Assembly (NCBI RefSeq): GCF_000585335.1
Contig: NZ_KK073872.1
Location: 1,789,283-1,853,282, forward strand
DNA length: 64,000 nt
From: Cloacibacillus evryensis DSM 19522
Lineage (GTDB): Bacteria > Synergistota > Synergistia > Synergistales > Synergistaceae
Direction: 5' to 3'
Position 1 is the first letter of the stretch, and every line of letters starts with the position of its first letter. Shown piece by piece: positions 16,847 through 23,238 of this stretch. Both the position numbers and the translations under genes were made by a program. Below the pieces are notes generated by a model that was not told where the DNA came from, did not search any database, and saw nothing but the letters and a program-made list of their open reading frames with translations.

Positions 16847-16901
16847 AATCCGAAAATCCGGCCAATCCGTAATCCGGTTTTTGGTTTTAGGTTTTAATCC
16901 G
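16847..16901 (+). repeat. AATCCG repeats between VR and avd
   Basis: Five copies of AATCCG at 16847, 16855, 16864, 16871 and 16896 lie in the 83-bp gap between the target stop and avd. Part of the segment (about 16855-16881) could fold as an imperfect stem with CCGG/CCGG paired and A/T runs outside, giving a weak terminator-like structure. Function unknown; it lies next to the homing hairpin. Confidence 0.5.
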
Positions 16902-16918
16902 AAAAAGGGGGTTTGTCT

Positions 16919-17275
16919 TTGGCAGTTGAAGAACTTAGGATATTGGCAACGGCAGAGCGCATGGAAACATGGCTACATAGAACATTGGAAAAAATTCCAA
17001 AGTATGCAAGGTTTCCGGTATACGCGCAGATGAAGGGTACTATGCGTATTTTGCGCAGACTAATACTCGAATGCAATCAGGCCAGGGATAAAACCTCTTA
17101 TTTCACCAAGATAGATCTGGAGCTTTTGCTGCTCCGATCTGACGTGCGCGTTATGCTCGAATCGCGTCTCATCACACCGGGGGAATTTAAAGTTTGGGGC
17201 GAGGAGATCGATAAGATTGGCAGACAATTAGGCGCATGGGGTAAAGCCTGCCATATATATACGGCAAAGGGGTAA
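16919..17275 (+). CDS. avd: DGR accessory variability determinant (Avd)
   Basis: 118 residues from TTG at 16919, seven bases after GGGGG; a TTG at 16913 is too close to that site. The protein is all helical, basic, and matches the Avd four-helix-bundle family (LATAERMETWLHRTLEKIPKYARF, FTKIDLELLLLRSDVRVML, KVWGEEIDKIGRQLGAW). Avd forms a pentamer that binds the DGR reverse transcriptase and template RNA and is required for mutagenic homing. Its position between VR and TR is the standard order. Confidence 0.9.
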   Translation: MAVEELRILATAERMETWLHRTLEKIPKYARFPVYAQMKGTMRILRRLILECNQARDKTSYFTKIDLELLLLRSDVRVMLESRLITPGEFKVWGEEIDKIGRQLGAWGKACHIYTAKG

Positions 17276-17279
17276 AGCT

Positions 17280-17399
17280 AGAAGCGCTTGCCGCTCGCTG
17301 GTGGCAACTGGAACAACACGTCCAACGCCGGGGTCGCCTGCCTGAACCTCAATAATCTGCGCTCGAACTCGAACAGCAATGTCGGCGCGCGTCCCTGCT
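17280..17399 (+). repeat. DGR template repeat (TR)
   Basis: Non-coding copy of the 3' end of the target gene, 5 bp after avd. Read in the target frame it would encode ten Asn codons (AAC/AAT at 17306, 17312, 17315, 17324, 17345, 17351, 17354, 17366, 17372, 17378), a bias typical of DGR templates because AAY codons can change to many residues but never to a stop. About 24 adenines are available to mutagenesis. The stretch 17381-17398 has no adenine (IMH* side). Confidence 0.95.
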
Positions 17400-17562
17400 C
17401 TCGCCCGGAAAGACAGATGCCGCACGGCTACGGCTATGCGGCCAGTGCACGGGCAAAAGGAGCGTTACCCCTTCCTCGCAGCAAACGGGGAAAAGATTAA
17501 CTGGGTCCGGCCTCAAGTAGCGAATGCGAAAGCGGTCGGACTTTTTATGAGGTGAAGATAAA
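17400..17562 (+). ncRNA. TR-RT spacer, likely part of the DGR template RNA
   Basis: 163 bp without a convincing gene. In BPP-1 a spacer of similar length between TR and the reverse transcriptase is needed as part of the template RNA for cDNA priming. An ORF reading through TR and this segment (17288-17500) has no ribosome site and is not counted as a gene. A GAGGTGAAG site for the reverse transcriptase lies at its end (17549-17557). Confidence 0.45.
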
Positions 17563-18618
17563 ATGCCTAAAACCACAGGAAAACTATGGGAACAGGTAAT
17601 ACATTTCGACAATATATATTCGGCATACCTTGCGGCCCAGGAGGGGCACCGCACCAAGCGCCCAGCACTTGCTTTCAGGGATCGGCTTGAAGAAAACCTC
17701 ATACAGCTGCAAAACGAGCTTATCTGGCACCAGTGGCGGCCATCGCCGCCCCACTATTTTACAATCAAAGATCCGAAGCCGCGCTGCATCGCAGCGCCCG
17801 CGTTTCGCGATCGTGTTGCTCACCATGCGCTCGTACAAATTATCGAGCCTTGCTTCGAGCGGCGATTCATAAGCGATAGCTACGCCTGTCGCGCCGGGAA
17901 AGGAACACACGCTGCGGTGAGGCGCGCCCAGCAGATGATTCGCTCGGCGCAGGATGCATGGTGTGGACACGTTTACATCTTCAAGGGTGATATCAAAAGC
18001 TATTTTAAAAGCATCGACCACGGCATCTTGAAAAAGATTAACCGAAGGACGATACGCGACCGCGATGCACTCTGGATGCTGGACAGGATCATCGATGCCG
18101 GCGGGGACGGCGACAAAGGGCTAGATATAGGAGCGCTAACAAGCCAACTTGAGGCCAATGTTTATGCCGATATTTTGGACCACCAAGTGAAGGATGTATG
18201 GAGGTACCAATATTACGAACGCTATATGGACGATTTTATCATCCTCGGCGGCAGCAAAACAGACGTCAGGGCCGCGATGCGCGACGTAAGCAATTTCGTG
18301 GATGAGAATCTCATGCTGAAGCTCAACCCGAAATCGGGAGTGTTCCCGGCGTCGCAGGGGCTTGACTTCTGCGGCTACAGGATATGGGCGACGCATATCC
18401 TGCCCAGAAAAAGGAACACAAGAGGGATACAGAAAAAGCTCCGGGGAATGGCGAGGCGATATGCCGAGGGCGCACTTGACATTGACGTTGCATGGCAGAC
18501 CATAGCGTCGTATCTCGGCTATATGAAGCATTGCAACGGCTACCGTACGAAGGCAACATTTCTTGAAGATTTGGTATTCAGTCGCGCAAGGAGGAAGGAC
18601 GACGAAAACAATCAATAA
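17563..18618 (+). CDS. DGR reverse transcriptase
   Basis: 351 residues, ATG after GAGGTGAAG. Retroviral-type RT motifs are in order: motif 2 around PKPRCIAAPAFRDRVAHHAL (72-90), motif 3/A with FKGDIKSYFKSIDH (140-153, catalytic Asp 143), the DGR-specific IGALTSQ (189-195, matching IGxxxSQ, in place of QG of group II introns), YMDD (221-224), then LNPKSGVFPASQGLDFCGY. No maturase or endonuclease domain follows, and the length (about 350) is typical for DGRs. It makes adenine-mutagenised cDNA from TR RNA that replaces VR. Confidence 0.95.
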   Translation: MPKTTGKLWEQVIHFDNIYSAYLAAQEGHRTKRPALAFRDRLEENLIQLQNELIWHQWRPSPPHYFTIKDPKPRCIAAPAFRDRVAHHALVQIIEPCFERRFISDSYACRAGKGTHAAVRRAQQMIRSAQDAWCGHVYIFKGDIKSYFKSIDHGILKKINRRTIRDRDALWMLDRIIDAGGDGDKGLDIGALTSQLEANVYADILDHQVKDVWRYQYYERYMDDFIILGGSKTDVRAAMRDVSNFVDENLMLKLNPKSGVFPASQGLDFCGYRIWATHILPRKRNTRGIQKKLRGMARRYAEGALDIDVAWQTIASYLGYMKHCNGYRTKATFLEDLVFSRARRKDDENNQ

Positions 18619-18799
18619 GTTGGTAGAGGACGAGATTTTTAACCTGTCTTTTAGCTGTTCCGCCAGTTTGGCCGGTGAGCCTACAAAAAAAGACATCGGT
18701 AACGCCATAAGCGGATACAAGAAAATTGCCAGTATCGCTACGTACATGGCCGGCATTCTTGAGCTTACGGCGGATTCGGAGATAGAGATACCATATTGA
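18563..18799 (+). CDS. Small helical protein after the RT, start uncertain
   Basis: At most 78 residues from TTG 18563, inside the RT gene; a strong AAGGAGGAAGG at 18588-18598 sits upstream of two in-frame ACG codons (18599, 18602) and a TTG (18620), so the real start is unclear. The sequence (ending YKKIASIATYMAGILELTADSEIEIPY) is predicted helical and not recognised. It lies between the RT and the lysis genes and could be a small DGR-linked or lysis-linked protein. Confidence 0.4.
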   Translation: MKIWYSVAQGGRTTKTINKLVEDEIFNLSFSCSASLAGEPTKKDIGNAISGYKKIASIATYMAGILELTADSEIEIPY

Positions 18800-18825
18800 T
18801 GCATTTTGAGGAGGAATAATCCCCA

Positions 18826-19476
18826 ATGGCAATAACAAATCGCGGCAAAGTATGGCTTGCCATATTAGCCGCTTGCCTGCTTTTCTGGCTACTATGTTTT
18901 TACGTTGCACGTGCAGCTTTCGGTGCTACTCCGGCGCAGGAATTTTTCGCGGCGGCCCGCGCCCAGCCCGGAATAAACGCCTACGCGGCGACTTGTCAAA
19001 GCGCTATGGAAACTGGATACTGGCAGAGTGAGCTTTGGCGCAGGGCTTACAACGGCGCGGGCATCAAGGCACCGCTAGCATGGCGAAAGAGCGGCAAGCC
19101 ATACATACGCATCGCAAGCCCAGAGTACAGCAACGGTAAATATATAACAAGGGAATCGTATTTCCGAAAGTACGATTCCCTTGTTATATTTCTGTCCGAC
19201 TATGCCCAAAAAATAGCAATAGATTACCCCTATTCGCATCGCCACCTTGATAACTTCTGGCTCTATTTTGCGGGCATGTATAGAGGGAGGGTTGGTAATT
19301 GGGCCACGGATCATCAATACTATGAAAAGTTCGCTCAAATGGCCGTAAAACTCGCGCCTGAAATACTCGGCCCTGCATGGCGCGCAAAGCTGCTTTGCGC
19401 CTACGAATACGCCAAAAATGAACTTGAGCCATGGCAGAGAGATGTTATCAACAAGCAATTAAGGGAGGTTATGTAA
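18826..19476 (+). CDS. Glucosaminidase-domain endolysin with N-terminal anchor
   Basis: 216 residues, GAGGAGGAATAATCCC before the ATG. A hydrophobic N-terminal segment (KVWLAILAACLLFWLLCFYVARAAFG, residues 8-33) suggests a signal-anchor like SAR endolysins. The rest resembles GH73/FlgJ N-acetylglucosaminidases: ATPAQEFFAAARAQPGIN, then SAMETGYWQSEL with the likely catalytic Glu, NGAGIK, and FRKYDSLVIFLSDYA. It would cut the glycan strands of peptidoglycan. A second hydrolase follows at once. A 19-bp perfect inverted repeat lies within the gene. Confidence 0.75.
   Translation: MAITNRGKVWLAILAACLLFWLLCFYVARAAFGATPAQEFFAAARAQPGINAYAATCQSAMETGYWQSELWRRAYNGAGIKAPLAWRKSGKPYIRIASPEYSNGKYITRESYFRKYDSLVIFLSDYAQKIAIDYPYSHRHLDNFWLYFAGMYRGRVGNWATDHQYYEKFAQMAVKLAPEILGPAWRAKLLCAYEYAKNELEPWQRDVINKQLREVM
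19142..19189. repeat. 19-bp perfect inverted repeat inside the endolysin gene
   Basis: Arms 19142-19160 and 19171-19189 are exact reverse complements (ATATAACAAGGGAATCGTA), with a 10-bp loop. The right arm codes the family-typical YDSLVI segment; the left arm codes YITRES. No T-run follows, so this is not a normal terminator. It could arise from template switching. Confidence 0.85.
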
Positions 19477-19477
19477 A

Positions 19478-20059
19478 ATGAAAATAGTAATAGACCCTGG
19501 ACACGGCGCCCCCGACAGTGGCGCCATTGGCCCGCGAGGTACTCTCGAGGCAGATATCAACCTCAGCGTTGCGATAGCTCTTTCGAAAGAGTTGTGCCGG
19601 CGCGGGCATGTAGCATCGCTGACACGCTCCGGTCTGCGCCGAATTTTCGCCGACAACAGAGGGGCCGACCTCTCCGCGCGCCCAGCCTTCGCCAACCGCA
19701 TCGGCGCGGATTGCTTTGTATCGCTCCACTGTAATGGGGCGGCCAATGTTGCTGCCAGTGGCTTCGAGATATACACCACTATCGGACAAGATCGCAGCGA
19801 CGCGCTCGCTACGGAGATCTTCCGTGCGTGGAGCAATGTTTTCAGGGCCCAGCGTAAACGTACAGATTACACCGACGGTGACCCAGACAAAGAGGCCAAC
19901 CTAAAAGTGTTGCGTGAATGCCGTGTGCCATCTGTTTTGATAGAGATGGCGTTTATCAGTAACCCTGCAGAGGAACAATGGTTACTCAGTCCGACAAATC
20001 ACCACAGAATGGCTTTCGTTATAGCCGATGGCATAGTGCGTTGGGGCAAAAGTGTATAA
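19478..20059 (+). CDS. N-acetylmuramoyl-L-alanine amidase (Amidase_3 type)
   Basis: 193 residues, GGGAGGTT before the ATG. It has the zinc-amidase motifs: KIVIDPGHGAPDSGAIGP (His 9), E24 (GTLEADINLSVA), SLHCNGAA (His ~87) and the late VLIEMAFISNPAEE (catalytic Glu). No signal peptide is seen, so it would act as an endolysin after holin action. Two tandem peptidoglycan hydrolases with different bond specificity in one lysis cassette is unusual. Confidence 0.9.
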   Translation: MKIVIDPGHGAPDSGAIGPRGTLEADINLSVAIALSKELCRRGHVASLTRSGLRRIFADNRGADLSARPAFANRIGADCFVSLHCNGAANVAASGFEIYTTIGQDRSDALATEIFRAWSNVFRAQRKRTDYTDGDPDKEANLKVLRECRVPSVLIEMAFISNPAEEQWLLSPTNHHRMAFVIADGIVRWGKSV

Positions 20060-20077
20060 TTGTAAGGAGATTGAGGC

Positions 20078-20353
20078 ATGACAGTAACACTCGAAAACAT
20101 CACTACTTACCTAGCTATAGTTACCTTCACGGGCGGAGCGGTGAAATTCCTCATAGTGAATCCGTTGCGCACATCCATAATGGCTCTCCAAGCATCCATA
20201 GACAGGCTTGAGAACCAGTTGTTAGTATTAGATGGGAAAATGGACAAAAATAAAGAACGGCTTGTAATGGTCGAGGCATCTGCAAAACAGGCGCATAAAA
20301 GGCTGGATTGCCTCAATAAAGTTCTCCGTATGCAGAGTAGTGACGACAAATGA
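20078..20353 (+). CDS. Membrane-coiled-coil protein (holin or lysis accessory)
   Basis: 91 residues with one N-terminal hydrophobic helix (TYLAIVTFTGGAVKFLIV) and a C-terminal coiled coil (ALQASIDRLENQLLVLDGKMDKNKERL). Such short proteins are common beside endolysins in phages of anaerobes and can be holins or holin-like. It overlaps the next gene by ATGA. Confidence 0.5.
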   Translation: MTVTLENITTYLAIVTFTGGAVKFLIVNPLRTSIMALQASIDRLENQLLVLDGKMDKNKERLVMVEASAKQAHKRLDCLNKVLRMQSSDDK

Positions 20354-20607
20354 GTTGGCACAAAGCACCGGTACGCAAGCCCTTAACCATAATTATCGTA
20401 GTATTTACCTTGGCGTTAGTGGCATGGTATGCACGACTTGACAAAGACGTGCCACAAAACATGATGTACCTACTTGCGGCCTTGAATGGTGTATCTATTG
20501 GCGGCTATATGGGCAGTTCCGCTTATGAATCCCGTTACGGCGATGGATGGAACGGTATGTCACAGTCCATGGAATACACCAGTCACGAAAAGGAGGAGAC
20601 ACATTGA
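20350..20607 (+). CDS. Small two-helix membrane protein, holin candidate
   Basis: 85 residues. Two hydrophobic segments (PLTIIIVVFTLALVAWYA; NMMYLLAALNGVSIGGYMG) separated by a charged turn, and an acidic/His tail, fit a class II holin. It overlaps genes on both sides by 4 bp, within the lysis cassette. Confidence 0.55.
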   Translation: MSWHKAPVRKPLTIIIVVFTLALVAWYARLDKDVPQNMMYLLAALNGVSIGGYMGSSAYESRYGDGWNGMSQSMEYTSHEKEETH

Positions 20608-20987
20608 TACCAAAACACAAGGCTGTAAAAGCACGTAAGAGGATCTGCGAGTTATGCGCGTTGTTTATCGCGGCGATCCTGCTGGTGGCCGTCGGGTGTT
20701 ATGCCGGACAATGGCTCGCGGCGCGGCGGCTTAAGGCAGATGTGTCGGAGCTGCCAAAGCAGGAAATGATTGCCACCGACAATGCGACTAAAAACCTGAA
20801 AAACGTTATTGAAAAGGCGCAAAACGAGAGAAACAAACTGCCGGAGGTGGTTAGGGGTGCAAAGGATGATATCAGGCGCGATGTGGCTGGCCTTGATAAC
20901 AACGGCGTTGCTGGCCGCTGGAACGGCCTGTTGGGGCGATACCGGGAAGATAGAGCTGCGGCCGAAGGGATACTCGTTGAGCAGTGA
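20604..20987 (+). CDS. Inner-membrane spanin candidate (Rz-like)
   Basis: 127 residues from TTG 20604, which overlaps the previous stop and follows AAAGGAGGAG. One hydrophobic segment (ELCALFIAAILLVAVGCYAGQWLA) is followed by a charged helical region (NATKNLKNVIEKAQNERNKL), the layout of Rz i-spanins. A lipoprotein-like gene starts inside its 3' part in the +1 frame, the classic nested Rz/Rz1 arrangement of diderm phages. Confidence 0.6.
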   Translation: MIPKHKAVKARKRICELCALFIAAILLVAVGCYAGQWLAARRLKADVSELPKQEMIATDNATKNLKNVIEKAQNERNKLPEVVRGAKDDIRRDVAGLDNNGVAGRWNGLLGRYREDRAAAEGILVEQ

Positions 20988-21303
20988 GGCGTATGTCGTG
21001 CCGGTTGCCGACGGGCGTGACACGGTGGAGATGATAGAGTCTCAGGCGGCGGAGATTGGAGCCCTCAGGAAGCATGTGTCTGCGCAGGACAGGATCGTCG
21101 ATGCCATCAGCGCCGACATCGTAGCTCTGGAGGGCGCTGTCGCGCGGGAGCGGGCGGCTTGGCAAAAGAGCGCCGAGGAGCTCCAGCGGCAAAACGGAAG
21201 GCTGCGCTCTCCCTGGTCTGTTGGGGTGTTCGCCGGGTATGACGCAGTCCACCAAGAAGCGTGCGTTGGCGTTGGGCTGGTGTATTCGTTTTTGCGATTT
21301 TGA
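20866..21303 (+). CDS. Outer-membrane spanin candidate (Rz1-like, long) overlapping Rz
   Basis: 146 residues from ATG 20866, in the +1 frame within the Rz-like gene. The N-terminus is a signal sequence (WLALITTALLAAGTAC, Cys 22) that could be a lipobox although residue -3 is Gly rather than Leu/Val. A coiled-coil middle (DTVEMIESQAAEIGALRKH...) follows, ending in beta-like VGVFAGYDA and VGVGLVYSF strands. This is longer than known Rz1 proteins, so it may be a variant o-spanin or an unrelated lipoprotein. A degraded copy of its 3' part lies downstream. Confidence 0.5.
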   Translation: MISGAMWLALITTALLAAGTACWGDTGKIELRPKGYSLSSEAYVVPVADGRDTVEMIESQAAEIGALRKHVSAQDRIVDAISADIVALEGAVARERAAWQKSAEELQRQNGRLRSPWSVGVFAGYDAVHQEACVGVGLVYSFLRF

Positions 21304-21321
21304 TAAAGTTTTATTTTGTGC

Positions 21322-21352
21322 GGGCGGGGCTTAGGCTCCGCCCAATTTTTTT
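21322..21352 (+). terminator. Terminator of the phage late operon
   Basis: 9-bp stem GGGCGGGGC/GCTCCGCCC (one G-T pair), loop TTAG, then AATTTTTTT. It is 19 bp after the last intact phage gene. Confidence 0.9.
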
Positions 21353-21372
21353 GTGCCTTAATTTATTCCATC

Positions 21373-21609
21373 GCAACCCTTAGGAGGCATGTATCTTCAC
21401 AGAACAGGATAGTTGATACCATCAGCGCCAACATTGTGGCTCTGGAGGGCGCTGTAGCGCTGGAACGGGCGGCTTGGAGGGAGCACGTCGAGCAGCTTCA
21501 GCGGACCAACAAAAGACTTAGCCCTTGTCCTTTGAGGTGTTCGCAGGGTATAGCGCAACGCACAGAGATGCGCGCATCGGCGTCGGGTATGTTTTTTGTT
21601 TGGTAGCCA
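21373..21609 (+). pseudogene. Frameshifted partial duplicate of the 3' end of the preceding gene
   Basis: The translated segment TLRRHVSSQNRIVDTISAN and ALEGAVALERAAW is clearly a copy of the coiled coil of the gene at 20866-21303. A 4-base loss near 21523 shifts the frame; in the other frame the ending VFAGYSATHRDARIGVGYVF matches VFAGYDAVHQEACVGVGLVY of the parent. No start codon or ribosome site is left. It marks the end of phage-like sequence. Confidence 0.8.
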
Positions 21610-21631
21610 ATCAGTAGCCAAAGAAACAAAA

Positions 21632-21660
21632 AGGACTTTCGGAGTAACTCCGAAAGTCCT
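21632..21660 (-). terminator. Terminator of the tRNA operon
   Basis: 14-bp perfect palindromic arms (21632-21645 and 21647-21660) around one base; read on the minus strand the stem ends in a T-rich run (complement of AAACAAAA at 21624-21631). It closes the minus-strand tRNA array. Confidence 0.75.
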
Positions 21661-21670
21661 GTAATAGCGA

Positions 21671-21745
21671 TGGTGGGCGATATTGGGTTCGAACCAACGA
21701 CTTCCACCGTGTGAAGGTGACACTCTACCGCTGAGTTAATCGCCC
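21671..21745 (-). tRNA. tRNA-Val (anticodon CAC)
   Basis: Reverse complement folds as a full cloverleaf: acceptor GGGCGAT/ATCGCCC, anticodon loop TTCACAC, T loop TTCGAAC; CCA is encoded (21671-21673). Last gene of a five-tRNA operon and nearest to the prophage end. Confidence 0.9.
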
Positions 21746-21756
21746 GGATACTAAAA

Positions 21757-21832
21757 TGGTGGATCGTACAGGAATCGAACCTGTAACCCCCTGATTAAGA
21801 GTCAGGTGCTCTGCCAGTTGAGCTAACGATCC
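21757..21832 (-). tRNA. tRNA-Lys (anticodon CTT), copy 1
   Basis: Acceptor GGATCGT/ACGATCC, anticodon loop ACTCTTAAT, T loop TTCGATT, encoded CCA. Identical over its whole length to the next copy. Confidence 0.9.
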
Positions 21833-21857
21833 AAATGACTTGCTCGTGATATTAGAC

Positions 21858-21933
21858 TGGTGGATCGTACAGGAATCGAACCTGTAACCCCCTGATTAAG
21901 AGTCAGGTGCTCTGCCAGTTGAGCTAACGATCC
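21858..21933 (-). tRNA. tRNA-Lys (anticodon CTT), copy 2
   Basis: Same sequence as the copy at 21757-21832; only the spacers differ, so a recent tandem duplication or gene conversion is likely. Confidence 0.9.
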
Positions 21934-21957
21934 AAACATCTAAAACCTGTTATTTAG

Positions 21958-22035
21958 TGGGGTGAGTGACGGGAATTGAACCCGCAACCACCGGAACCAC
22001 AATCCGGTACTCTAACCAATTGAGCTACACTCACC
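21958..22035 (-). tRNA. tRNA-His (anticodon GTG)
   Basis: Acceptor GTGAGTG/CACTCAC with the extra 5' G (complement of C at 22035) opposite a C discriminator, as needed for HisRS; anticodon GTG; encoded CCA. Confidence 0.9.
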
Positions 22036-22072
22036 ATAAATAACGCTATTCCGTGCTTCGCACTTATTAAAG

Positions 22073-22149
22073 TGGCGCGCCTGAAGGGACTCGAACCCCC
22101 GGCCCACTGCTTAGAAGGCAGTTGCTCTATCCGACTGAGCTACAGGCGC
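22073..22149 (-). tRNA. tRNA-Arg (anticodon TCT)
   Basis: Acceptor GCGCCTG/CAGGCGC, anticodon loop CTTCTAA, T loop TTCGAGT, encoded CCA. First tRNA of the minus-strand array. Confidence 0.9.
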
Positions 22150-22184
22150 ACATCTCACACTGCCTCTGCCGAAGCACGCAGATA

Positions 22185-22212
22185 ATTATAATCAAAATAC
22201 AGTTTGTGTCAA
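22185..22212 (-). promoter_or_regulatory. Promoter of the tRNA operon
   Basis: On the minus strand TTGACA (22212-22207) and TATAAT (22190-22185) are both perfect and 16 bp apart, about 35 bp upstream of tRNA-Arg. Confidence 0.85.
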
Positions 22213-22295
22213 TACGAAAATCAAAAAAAGCGGCGATTTTTTTACCTTACGGCGACAAAGCTGCTTTTTTATAAAAAAATAGGCGATAATGCAAA

Positions 22296-22324
22296 TTGTG
22301 CAAAATACTTTTATGTGCTAAACT
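22296..22324 (+). promoter_or_regulatory. Putative promoter for the gene at 22379
   Basis: TTGTGC (22296-22301) and TAAACT (22319-22324) with a 17-bp spacer, about 55 bp upstream of the start codon; AAGGAGCGC is at 22365-22373. Confidence 0.5.
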
Positions 22325-22378
22325 GAAATCAATGAATTGTAAGATAAATATAAATAATACAAATAAGGAGCGCTTGAA

Positions 22379-22639
22379 ATGAATTGTTATCAGATCATGG
22401 CAATACGAATCTATGACCGAGACAAAAGTGCCGTTGAGGTACAGCGGGTGCTTACCGAGTACGGATGCTCGATTCTTACCAGACTTGGGCTCCACGATCA
22501 ATCCACCCCGGGGACATGTTCGCCGGCTGGTCTCCTCGTACTTCAGCTTTGCTGCTGCAACGAAACCTCAAAAGAGCTTGAAAGCAAGCTCAACGCGCTC
22601 AATGGTGTGAAAGTGCAGTTAGTGGACCTTTCGGATTAA
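22379..22639 (+). CDS. Small ACT-like regulator (TM1266-type)
   Basis: 86 residues, AAGGAGC before the ATG. The beta-alpha-beta pattern (MAIRIYDRDKSAVEVQRVL, ILTRLGLHD, LLVLQLCCCNETSKELESKL, VKVQLVDLSD) resembles the TM1266 family of small ferredoxin-fold proteins annotated as iron-only hydrogenase system regulators. No hydrogenase gene is nearby. A CCC Cys run in the third strand is unusual. It is a single gene with its own promoter and terminator. Confidence 0.5.
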   Translation: MNCYQIMAIRIYDRDKSAVEVQRVLTEYGCSILTRLGLHDQSTPGTCSPAGLLVLQLCCCNETSKELESKLNALNGVKVQLVDLSD

Positions 22640-22657
22640 CGGCCTTTACCGGCAAAT

Positions 22658-22705
22658 GGGCGGAAGAGCCGGAGCCTCTCCGGAGCTTCTGCCCGCTTTT
22701 ATTTT
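22658..22705 (+). terminator. Terminator after the ACT-like gene
   Basis: Long GC-rich hairpin (22658-22694: GGGCGGAAG...CTTCTGCCC outside, CCGGAG/CTCCGG inside) followed by CTTTTATTTT. Confidence 0.8.
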
Positions 22706-22719
22706 GAGGAGGTTTGAAA

Positions 22720-23238
22720 ATGTATCTGGGGGAAGCTGAGATCTTATGCAGGCTGTTGCTGGCGGCCCTCTTCGGCGCAGTTTTCGGGATAGAGCGCAAG
22801 CACAGAAATAAACCGATCGGCGCTCGTACACATATACTTATCTCTATTGCCGCCTGTACGGTTGCGATCATCTCATCATACGGCTTCACCGATCTGGCCT
22901 TTTCCTATCCTCATGACGTCAGTGTTAGGACGGACCCCGCACGCTTGATGGTAGGGATGCTTACCGGCATCGGTTTCATCGGCGCGGGAATAATATATAA
23001 AAGCCCCCACGGAGATATAAAGGGCATTACGACGGCGGCCGAAGTATACCTCATGGCCGTGCTTGGTATTGGTTCCGGGTTGGGGTTATACCTGCTTTCA
23101 ATATCGTCGGCCGTGTTGGCTTACATCACTTTGATATGCTCCGAGGATACGGTCACATGTCTTAGAGATAAATATTACGTTCCCCTTAAGCTTTGGCTTG
23201 AAAAACTTCTTCATCGCCGGCACTCCAGGGGGGAGTGA
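22720..23238 (+). CDS. MgtC/SapB-family membrane protein
   Basis: 172 residues from the ATG at 22720, 7 bp after GAGGAGG. It has the MgtC pattern: four to five hydrophobic helices with LLLAALFGAVFGIERKHR, GARTHILISIAACTV, and the conserved VGMLTGIGFIGAGII and GITTAAEVYLMAVLGIGSG segments. Family members occur in Mg stress and virulence but many are of unknown function. It lacks the C-terminal ACT domain. Its last 50 bp overlap the end of the convergent cupin gene. Confidence 0.85.
   Translation: MYLGEAEILCRLLLAALFGAVFGIERKHRNKPIGARTHILISIAACTVAIISSYGFTDLAFSYPHDVSVRTDPARLMVGMLTGIGFIGAGIIYKSPHGDIKGITTAAEVYLMAVLGIGSGLGLYLLSISSAVLAYITLICSEDTVTCLRDKYYVPLKLWLEKLLHRRHSRGE

Noticed and set aside
17288-17500. 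Open reading frame running through the template repeat
   Set aside because: It has no ribosome site and follows the TR frame by descent from the target gene; TR is a non-coding template.
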